From: CAZEBW01 sp964510205
GTDB taxonomy: Bacteria > Chloroflexota > Anaerolineae > VGOG01
Assembly: GCA_964510205.1 (NCBI GenBank)
Contig: CAZEBW010000105.1
Location: forward strand, 1-10,905
Reading direction: 5' to 3'
Length of the DNA stretch: 10,905 nt
Shown: piece by piece, positions 6,025 to 10,905 of the stretch
Numbering within the stretch: the first letter of the stretch is position 1
Layout of the letters: each line of letters starts with the position of its first letter
Made by a program: the position numbers and the translations under genes
Notes under the pieces: model-generated
The model's database searches: none
Told to the model about the DNA's origin: nothing
What the model saw: the letters and a program-made list of their open reading frames with translations, nothing else

Positions 6025-6101
6025 CAGTAATCAGGGAATCAGTAATCAGGAAATCAGTGTCCTGATTCCCTAGTCCCTGATTCCCTGATTACTGATTACT
6101 G
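6025..6101. repeat. Inverted array of 7-8-base AATCAG-type units
   Basis: The left arm (6025-6057) consists of CAGTAAT, CAGGGAAT, CAGTAAT and CAGGAAAT, then CAG. The right arm (6061-6101) consists of CTGATTCC (6062-6069, 6077-6084) and CTGATTA (6085, 6092) units with one variant, CTAGTCC. The arms are reverse complements by unit, so a long hairpin can form between ybeY and the Mut7-C gene. The right arm encodes the last three residues (S-N-Q) and the TAA stop of ybeY. Confidence 0.85.
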
Positions 6102-6586
6102 TGCTGTTCTTCTCTCTCCCTCATCTTCCGAGCGGCGGCCTCCTCTTGGTGATCATAGCCCAGGAGATGCAAGACGCCGTGGGCGACCAACAGCTTCAGT
6201 TCCTCCGAAACGGGGTGGCCCAATTCCTCGGCCTGGGCCAGGGCCCGCTGGTAGGAAATCACCACGTCACCCAGGTAGGGGGTGCTTTCTGGCGCGCTCA
6301 CGAACGGTCCCTCGGCCCCCGCGCCGAAGGCCAGGACGTCGGTGGGGGCATCCACGCCGCGAAACTGATGATTCAGTTGACGAATGGTCTCATCGTCGGT
6401 GATCATCAGGCTCAGCTCGGTTTCCTCTTCCACCCCCTCTTGACTCAAAACCTCTGCGACCACGCGGCGAAGATCTTCTTCGTCAACCTCGCCCCTAACA
6501 CCAGGAGCGACCTGAATCGTTATCTCGATCAGGTGGTCAGGTGGTCCCTTCGCTGCGTTTGGGGCAAGCTCTTGGTCCTTGCTCAT
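6089..6586 (-). CDS. ybeY: Endoribonuclease YbeY (16S rRNA 3'-end maturation)
   Basis: A single-strand-specific, zinc-dependent RNase that matures the 3' end of 16S rRNA and takes part in ribosome quality control. The signature is complete: H136-GVLH140-LLGYDH146 holds the three zinc-binding histidines, and the conserved LNHQFRGVDAPTDVLAF (71-87) and GDVVIS (106-111) elements are present. The 165-residue length is normal. I chose ATG 6586, with AGGTAAG just upstream; GTG 6589 directly before it is equally in frame. The last residues (HSNQ) are unlike the family and, apart from the H, come from the adjacent repeat array, so the native end was probably reshaped by it. The gene follows pgpH by 44 bases in the same operon. 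Confidence 0.95.
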   Translation of the reverse strand: MSKDQELAPNAAKGPPDHLIEITIQVAPGVRGEVDEEDLRRVVAEVLSQEGVEEETELSLMITDDETIRQLNHQFRGVDAPTDVLAFGAGAEGPFVSAPESTPYLGDVVISYQRALAQAEELGHPVSEELKLLVAHGVLHLLGYDHQEEAAARKMREREEQHSNQ

Positions 6587-6615
6587 CACTTACCTACCAA
6601 ATCCTTCGTTGACGC

Positions 6616-6657
6616 GCCAACGCCGTGACGTCATTCATGTGATGAAACGGCGTTGGC
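6616..6657 (-). repeat. 11-bp hairpin spanning the pgpH stop codon
   Basis: Bases 6616-6626 pair perfectly with 6647-6657 (GCCAACGCCGT / ACGGCGTTGGC). The 20-base loop contains the pgpH stop codon (6633-6631) and a small inner TCAT/ATGA pairing. No T run follows on the minus strand. It more likely marks mRNA processing or stability between pgpH and ybeY than a full terminator. Confidence 0.6.
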
Positions 6658-8826
6658 CTTACTCGTTGCCTGGTTCCTGTTTCCGGTTTCTTCCGGATAC
6701 TTGACGCGGGGATGGAACACGCCTTGCAAGATGCTGACGAAAGCACGCCTGATCTCGTCCAAATCGTGCAAGGTGAGATCGCACTCGTCCAACTGCCCGT
6801 CTAGCATCTTACCGCCGATGACCTTGTGCACCAGCTCCTCGATTCCCTCCACCGAGTTGGGGCGCTCGGCCCGCACCGCCGCCTCGCAGGCATCGGCCAG
6901 CATGACGATGGCCACCTCTTTGGTCTGAGGCTTGGGACCTGGATAGCGATAGTCCTCCTCGTTCACTTCATCCGCTCCCGCGCTTTCGACAGCTTGGTGG
7001 TAGAAATAGGTGGCCAGGCCAGTCCCTTGATGTTGGGAGACGAAATCGCGCACTTTGCTAGGCAAGCCGTACTCTTTTGCTAACTCCAGACCGTCGCTGA
7101 CGTGGCTGATGATGATCTGCGCGCTGGTTTGCGGGTCGAGGCGGTCGTGTACGTTGGCTCCCTCCACTTGGTTGTCCACAAAGAAATACGGTCGGGCGAT
7201 CTTGCCGATGTCATGGTAATAGGCTCCCACTCGGGCCAGTAGGGCGTCGGCCCCGATGCGCCCCGCAGCCTCTTCTGCCATGTTGCTGACCAGGATGCTG
7301 TGGTGGTAGGTCCCCGGCGCTTTGAGCAGCAGTTCCCGCAGGAGAGGATGGGTGGGGCGGGCCAGTTCCATGAGCTGCAAAGAGGTCGTGATGTCGAACA
7401 AGGTGCCCAACAGATAGAACCCGGCCAGGGTTAAGCTGGCCGATAGTCCCCCGTTCACCAAGCTGAGGCCGGCCAGGGTCAGAAACTGCACCGCGTCGTA
7501 GTCCTGCTTGGGTAGTCGGAAGGCGAGGATCACGGCCAGGTTGGCCAGGCTAACGTAAACGCCTGCCCAGAAGAAGGCATTCAACTTTTCGATCCTACTC
7601 AGGCTGAGCGATGCGATCAGGCCGCCTACCAGAGCGTAGATCGTCAGTTCCAGGGAGCCGCCGGCCATGAAGCCTACGACGATGCTGAAAAGGACGGTCA
7701 CTGTGATGGCCAACTGAGGGCCCAGCAGCACGGTCAGCAGCATGGACAGGGCAGCGGTGGGGAGAAGATACGACCGCGTGGCTTGGTCGGACACCATCAG
7801 CTTGGCCATCAGGATAAACAAGACCAGCAGCAGAAACAGTAGGAGCATGCGCGGCCATCTGCGCCAGTATTCTGGCCGGAAGCGGCTCAGGTAGAGGCAC
7901 AAAATGATGGTTACCAGCAGCACGAAGATGACAGCGCCGGCCACACCTTGCCATTCGATCTCTGCCTGGCGCAGCCCCAGGGCGCTGAGGGCTTCCGCGT
8001 CGAGAGAGGTGACGATGTCGCCTTCTCGCAGGATGATCTCCCCTTCCGCGATGGTTCGGCTGACAGGCTGTACGCCCTCGCGGGCCAACTGCTTGGCCTG
8101 GTCTGTCTTCTCGGCGTTGTAGAAACTGTTTGGCTTGATGAGATCCCTGGCCAGTTCGCTGACAATCCCGGCCTGGACTTCGGAGAGATCGAGGTCCACC
8201 AGCGTGGAGACCCTTCGCCTGGCCTGCTCCAGTTGGCTTTCCAGGATCTCCTCCCGCATGGCTTCATCGAGCACGGACACGGTCTCGGCTCGCACCGCCT
8301 GCCAGTCGTCCTCGGAGAGCCCCAGTATCTGGTCAATGGTCTCTGTCGAGAGGCTGAGGTCGGGGATGGCTCTGATCCACTCCCTCTGCTGCTCTGGGCT
8401 GGCATAGGAATCCTGTCGCACCGAGTCCACGTAATCCAATATCTGGCGGGCTTTGCTCACTTGTCGGCGGGCCACGCGGGCATCAGGGGGATCGTAGATG
8501 TCCTTCACTGCTGCTGCAGCCCTGTCTTTGGCTTCCTCGGTCAAGACTTGGCTTACATAAGTGATTTCGCTGGGCGCGCGAATATCCGAGTCGCTGACGT
8601 CGCCCTCGTCCAGGATGATTCGATTCACCGGCAGGAATTCGAAGATCAGAATGCCGCTGACTACCAGGACGAAGAGCAAACCGGCCAGGATGGCTCGCAG
8701 CACGACCCACCAGGCGACGCTTTGCCCTGAGCTGTCGTTCTGCGCTGGTGGAAGGGCTGCCGGAGGGCTTTTTGGGTCAGGCATTGACCCACGCTGGTCA
8801 ACATTGTTGTTGATGATTGCTGACAC
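6631..8826 (-). CDS. pgpH: PgpH-type 7TM-HD phosphodiesterase (likely cyclic-di-AMP)
   Basis: A 731-residue membrane enzyme with the PgpH layout: one helix at about 44-65, an external 7TMR-HDED domain at about 70-288, a bundle of seven helices within about 294-475, then a cytoplasmic HD domain at about 500-705. HD residues are visible: H508/H509 in GTYHHSILVSN, the HD pair H538-D539 in YYHDIGK, H575, H599 in SQHQGT and D645 in LADACEA. Relatives in Firmicutes break down cyclic-di-AMP; that substrate here is inference. GTG 8826 follows GGGAG by 4 bases. ATG 8784 is the alternative, but its upstream is weaker. It stands between yqeY and ybeY, where other bacteria often also have phoH; phoH is absent here. 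The 127-base leader carries a strong hairpin. Confidence 0.93.
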   Translation of the reverse strand: MSAIINNNVDQRGSMPDPKSPPAALPPAQNDSSGQSVAWWVVLRAILAGLLFVLVVSGILIFEFLPVNRIILDEGDVSDSDIRAPSEITYVSQVLTEEAKDRAAAAVKDIYDPPDARVARRQVSKARQILDYVDSVRQDSYASPEQQREWIRAIPDLSLSTETIDQILGLSEDDWQAVRAETVSVLDEAMREEILESQLEQARRRVSTLVDLDLSEVQAGIVSELARDLIKPNSFYNAEKTDQAKQLAREGVQPVSRTIAEGEIILREGDIVTSLDAEALSALGLRQAEIEWQGVAGAVIFVLLVTIILCLYLSRFRPEYWRRWPRMLLLFLLLVLFILMAKLMVSDQATRSYLLPTAALSMLLTVLLGPQLAITVTVLFSIVVGFMAGGSLELTIYALVGGLIASLSLSRIEKLNAFFWAGVYVSLANLAVILAFRLPKQDYDAVQFLTLAGLSLVNGGLSASLTLAGFYLLGTLFDITTSLQLMELARPTHPLLRELLLKAPGTYHHSILVSNMAEEAAGRIGADALLARVGAYYHDIGKIARPYFFVDNQVEGANVHDRLDPQTSAQIIISHVSDGLELAKEYGLPSKVRDFVSQHQGTGLATYFYHQAVESAGADEVNEEDYRYPGPKPQTKEVAIVMLADACEAAVRAERPNSVEGIEELVHKVIGGKMLDGQLDECDLTLHDLDEIRRAFVSILQGVFHPRVKYPEETGNRNQATSKANAVSSHE

Positions 8827-8846
8827 TTTGCTCCCTCAACAACGCA

Positions 8847-8878
8847 GGGGGAGCACCTGAGGCGCTCCCCCTTTTGTT
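8847..8878 (+). terminator. Terminator-like hairpin in the pgpH leader
   Basis: A perfect 8-bp stem (GGGGGAGC / GCTCCCCC, 8847-8854 with 8864-8871) is followed on the plus strand by TTTTGTT, which is the form of a Rho-independent terminator. No plus-strand gene ends here, so it would act on antisense transcripts. On the minus strand it lies 18 bases upstream of the pgpH start and may be a leader structure instead. Confidence 0.55.
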
Positions 8879-8895
8879 AACATGGCTTTAGAACG

Positions 8896-8908
8896 AATCC
8901 GTCGGATT
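8896..8908. repeat. Short AATCCG/CGGATT palindrome
   Basis: AATCCG and CGGATT flank one central T. The palindrome lies in the yqeY-pgpH gap and shares its core with the hairpins at 792-810 and 10849-10866. Alone it would be minor; the shared core makes it worth recording. Confidence 0.4.
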
Positions 8909-8953
8909 AGCGAAGGACCACGCGCAGATGCTCTCACAAAGCGAGAGGAACTC

Positions 8954-9406
8954 TCACGTCTTGCCAATCAGGAGCTCCTTGACTACCTGGTTGACGAGGT
9001 GGCCGTCGGCCTTGCCCTTCATCAGCGGCATCAGCCGGCCCATGACCTGCCCCATCTGAGCCATGCTGGTGGCGCCGACGTCTTCGATGACTTGGCGGGC
9101 CTGGGCCGCGATCTCCTCTCGGCTCAGTTGCTCTGGCAGATAGGTGAGCAAAATCTGTAGCTCTGCCTTCTCCCGATCTGCCAGGTCTTGCCGGCCGCCT
9201 CTCTCGTATTCAGCGATGGAGTCGCGGCGCTGCTTGGCCTCCTTGGCGATGATCGCCTGCAGATCCCCTTCGTCCAGCTCGCGCCTCTGCTGGATTTCAG
9301 CGTTCTTGATGGCGGCCATAACCAGGCGGAGTGTAGACCTGCGTTCTTCGTTCCTTTGCCGCATCGCTTGTTTCAGGTCTTCCGTTAGTTTGTCTTTCAG
9401 ATTCAT
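8954..9406 (-). CDS. yqeY: GatB/YqeY domain protein
   Basis: A 150-residue helical protein of the YqeY family, which shares a fold with the C-terminal tRNA-binding part of GatB in the tRNA-dependent amidotransferase. Its exact role is not settled. Family features are clear: the start MNLKDKLTEDLKQAMRQRN, LRLVMAAIKNAEI (about 28-40), LLTYLPEQLSREEI (about 85-98), the GQVMGRLMPLMKGKADG block near 119-134, and an end in VNQVVKELL. ATG 9406 matches the family start, although only a weak ribosome-binding site is seen. TTG 9421 lies 4 bases after the rpsU stop codon and is an alternative that would add five residues. It directly follows rpsU, the usual arrangement in many bacteria. Confidence 0.93.
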   Translation of the reverse strand: MNLKDKLTEDLKQAMRQRNEERRSTLRLVMAAIKNAEIQQRRELDEGDLQAIIAKEAKQRRDSIAEYERGGRQDLADREKAELQILLTYLPEQLSREEIAAQARQVIEDVGATSMAQMGQVMGRLMPLMKGKADGHLVNQVVKELLIGKT

Positions 9407-9425
9407 GTTGTGCTTGCCCAAAATC

Positions 9426-9632
9426 CTAATACCTCTGCTGTTGGTTCTTGCGAGTTTGCCTGCGGCTCTTGCGTAGTTTCGTTGCTTTCTTTCTTTTCTT
9501 GATCACGCTGGGCTTCTCGAAGAAACGGCGGCGGCGAACTTCGGACAATACCCGATCCCTCTGGAGCTTCTTTTTGAAACGCTTCAAAGCGCTCTCAAAG
9601 GACTCGCCATTTCGGACGACTATCCGCGACAC
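9426..9632 (-). CDS. rpsU: 30S ribosomal protein S21
   Basis: A 68-residue basic protein of the small ribosomal subunit, near the mRNA exit. The sequence SRIVVRNGESFESALKRF, then KKKLQRDRVLSEVRRRRFFEKP and a Lys/Arg-rich tail is diagnostic. GTG 9632 is the start because the family begins at this point and a purine-rich AAGGGGGGAAG lies upstream. The frame is open further upstream to 9701, but that would run through the promoter. It is the first gene of the minus operon, behind a perfect sigma70 promoter with a leader of about 34 bases, and yqeY follows within 20 bases. Confidence 0.96.
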   Translation of the reverse strand: MSRIVVRNGESFESALKRFKKKLQRDRVLSEVRRRRFFEKPSVIKKRKKATKLRKSRRQTRKNQQQRY

Positions 9633-9672
9633 AAGCTTCCCCCCCTTCTCTCTGATCTCTAATGGTACGAAA

Positions 9673-9701
9673 ATTATAACCCCAGCCGGCTCTAATGTCA
9701 A
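9673..9701 (-). promoter_or_regulatory. Perfect-consensus sigma70 promoter of the rpsU operon
   Basis: On the minus strand TTGACA (9701-9696) and TATAAT (9678-9673) are separated by exactly 17 bases. Both boxes match the consensus at every position. Transcription would start near 9666, about 34 bases before the rpsU GTG. It lies just after the end of the BtrH-like gene (stop at 9718). Confidence 0.9.
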
Positions 9702-9717
9702 GTTTGGGCGCGCCGCG

Positions 9718-10749
9718 TCATCCCCGCACCAACTCCCGCAACTGTGTCCACGCTGCTTCCTCCAGGTCGGCGATCTCCATCAGCGGCGCGGTCGTTTCCG
9801 GGAGCACGGCGGCCGGGTCGTCGGCCTTCCAGCCGCGTTTGAAGGTTGCGGCCACGTCCTGCCAGCGGTCGCCGATGCGCTGGAAGGCGTCCGCGCTCTC
9901 GTTCAGGCGCGCGTCGCCCGTGATGTCGGCCGCCTCGCGCAGGAAGCGGCTGAACATGTAACGGAAGATGCCGCCGCCGGTGCCGCCCGTGGCGTCAATG
10001 AAGATGAAGGTGTTGAACAGTGCGAAGCGCAGCTCGTCCTCGTCCATCTGGTCGGGCCACTTGAGCGCGCGTTTGGCCGCCTTGCGGATGCCCTCCACGC
10101 CGATGTTGCGGATGGGCGGCTCCAGCATCCCCGTCGCCTGCTCGGCGATGGCCTGCCGCACCTCGTCGGCGGTGGGCGGGCGCTTGTGGCTGAAGTCGAA
10201 GGTGTACCATTTGTGTTTGGGCGGGAAGGGCTTGTAGGTGGATCCGCGCGCTTTCGCCAGGTCTTCCATCGAGACTGGATGCATTCCATCGCGGTCGGCG
10301 ATCAGCACCTGGCGTGTCTCCGCGTCGTATCCGCAGACCACCACGGCGTGCGCGCCGAAGTGATAGTCGCTGTCGCCGAAGTCGAAATAGGGTAGGAAGC
10401 CCATGTCGCAGTAGATCATCACCGGCTGGCCCGCGTCGAGCCTCTCCAGCAGCGTTCGCTCGGCCTTGCGCGCACTGGAGGTGGTGTACGATTCGACGGC
10501 TACGCCCGTGCGCCTGCCGCAGGTCTTGGCCAATCCCTCTTCGCTGGGCCGCTCGAAGTTGGCTCGCCCCCCGATGAGGGGCGGTGTGCCCTTCATGTGC
10601 CAGTAGATGAAGCCGACTCCATTGCCGATTCCCAGCAGCATGTCCTCGCTGATGTCGTGGTCGTGGTAGGCGTAGATGTGGCGCAGCGAGCCGCTGACGC
10701 AGTGGTGGGTCTTCAAGTGTTGGAAACCCTGCCAAGGTTTGAGTGCCAT
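9718..10749 (-). CDS. BtrH N-terminal / DUF4872 domain protein
   Basis: A 343-residue protein with a BtrH-N domain at about 10-160 and a DUF4872-type region at about 165-335. BtrH from the butirosin pathway has a papain-like fold and moves an acyl chain from a carrier protein to an aminoglycoside. The candidate triad is Cys17 in HHCVSGSLRH, His134 in GAHAVVVCGYD and Asp152 in VLIADRDG. The segment ISEDMLLGIGNGVGF (33-47) is typical of the family. The substrate here is unknown: no carrier protein or antibiotic genes are in view, and a peptidase role is also possible. ATG 10749 follows GGAGG by 9 bases. Hand counts of three 60-base blocks (from 9901, 10021 and 10201) give 60-68 % GC against about 55-57 % in blocks of neighbouring genes, which hints at a separate origin. 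Confidence 0.88.
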   Translation of the reverse strand: MALKPWQGFQHLKTHHCVSGSLRHIYAYHDHDISEDMLLGIGNGVGFIYWHMKGTPPLIGGRANFERPSEEGLAKTCGRRTGVAVESYTTSSARKAERTLLERLDAGQPVMIYCDMGFLPYFDFGDSDYHFGAHAVVVCGYDAETRQVLIADRDGMHPVSMEDLAKARGSTYKPFPPKHKWYTFDFSHKRPPTADEVRQAIAEQATGMLEPPIRNIGVEGIRKAAKRALKWPDQMDEDELRFALFNTFIFIDATGGTGGGIFRYMFSRFLREAADITGDARLNESADAFQRIGDRWQDVAATFKRGWKADDPAAVLPETTAPLMEIADLEEAAWTQLRELVRG

Positions 10750-10834
10750 TTATGGGCACCTCCGTTATTTGGTAGTCCCCCTCTTGGGTGTTGTTGATTG
10801 GCCCTCGGTCGCGGGAAGTCCTCCTCCACGACCT

Positions 10835-10905
10835 CGGCTGATACAGGAAATCCGTTGAAACGGATTCAGAACCAATGCGATTGATCGCATTTTATGTCTC
10901 AGCCG
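10835..10905. repeat. Compound palindromic element with terminal inverted repeats
   Basis: The element is bounded by CGGCTGATACA (10835-10845) and TGTCTCAGCCG (10895-10905), inverted repeats matching at 10 of 11 positions. Inside are two perfect hairpins: AATCCGTT-GA-AACGGATT (10849-10866) and AATGCGAT-TG-ATCGCATT (10874-10891). The whole can fold into a three-armed junction. It may continue past the window edge. It lies 86 bases before the BtrH-like start and encodes nothing, so a mobile palindromic repeat (MITE/REP-like) is the best guess. Confidence 0.8.

Noticed and set aside
7948..8730. 260-codon open frame on the plus strand
   Set aside because: It is antisense to pgpH, whose domains are clear. 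Long antisense frames are expected at this base composition.
9448..10395. 315-codon open frame on the plus strand
   Set aside because: It is antisense to both rpsU and the BtrH-like gene, which show clear family motifs. It crosses the rpsU promoter and has no recognisable domain.

Overview
The window looks like a chromosomal segment of a moderately GC-rich bacterium, most likely a member of Chloroflexota (Anaerolineae-like). This is an inference from gene content and style: a FabH with a membrane-tail extension, the rpsU-yqeY-pgpH-ybeY housekeeping order, a small membrane protein resembling ECF-linked anti-sigma proteins, and many palindromic or short-unit repeats between genes. No tRNA, rRNA, CRISPR array, transposase or phage gene was seen.

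Left part, plus strand (1-5036): a structured leader with a duplicated 22-base motif precedes a 129-residue one-helix membrane protein. A 273-base gap carrying two perfect tandem hairpins follows. Next is a stand-alone ketoacyl-ACP synthase III (fabH-like) with a C-terminal membrane tail, ended by a clear Rho-independent terminator. A consensus -10 box then opens a compact four-gene operon: a UlaG-type metallo-beta-lactamase-fold hydrolase, a five-TPR lipoprotein, an M16 zinc peptidase, and a small alpha/beta-barrel-like protein overlapping the peptidase by 7 bases.

Centre (5037-5130): the plus and minus operons converge on an inverted array of 7-base units.

Right part, minus strand (9701 down to 5128): a perfect-consensus sigma70 promoter at 9701-9673 drives rpsU, then yqeY, a PgpH-type 7TM-HD phosphodiesterase, ybeY, a Mut7-C RNase-like protein, and rsfS. 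Most of these serve ribosome function and RNA maturation (S21, YbeY, RsfS, Mut7-C), joined by a probable cyclic-di-AMP phosphodiesterase. Repeat structures lie at the boundaries, and two inverted short-unit arrays supply the stop codons of ybeY and rsfS. rsfS appears to begin with a CTG codon behind a perfect Shine-Dalgarno.

Far right (9718-10905): a separate minus-strand gene encodes a BtrH-N/DUF4872 protein (papain-like acyltransferase or peptidase fold), visibly richer in GC than its neighbours. A compound palindromic element with near-perfect terminal inverted repeats lies upstream of it and closes the window.
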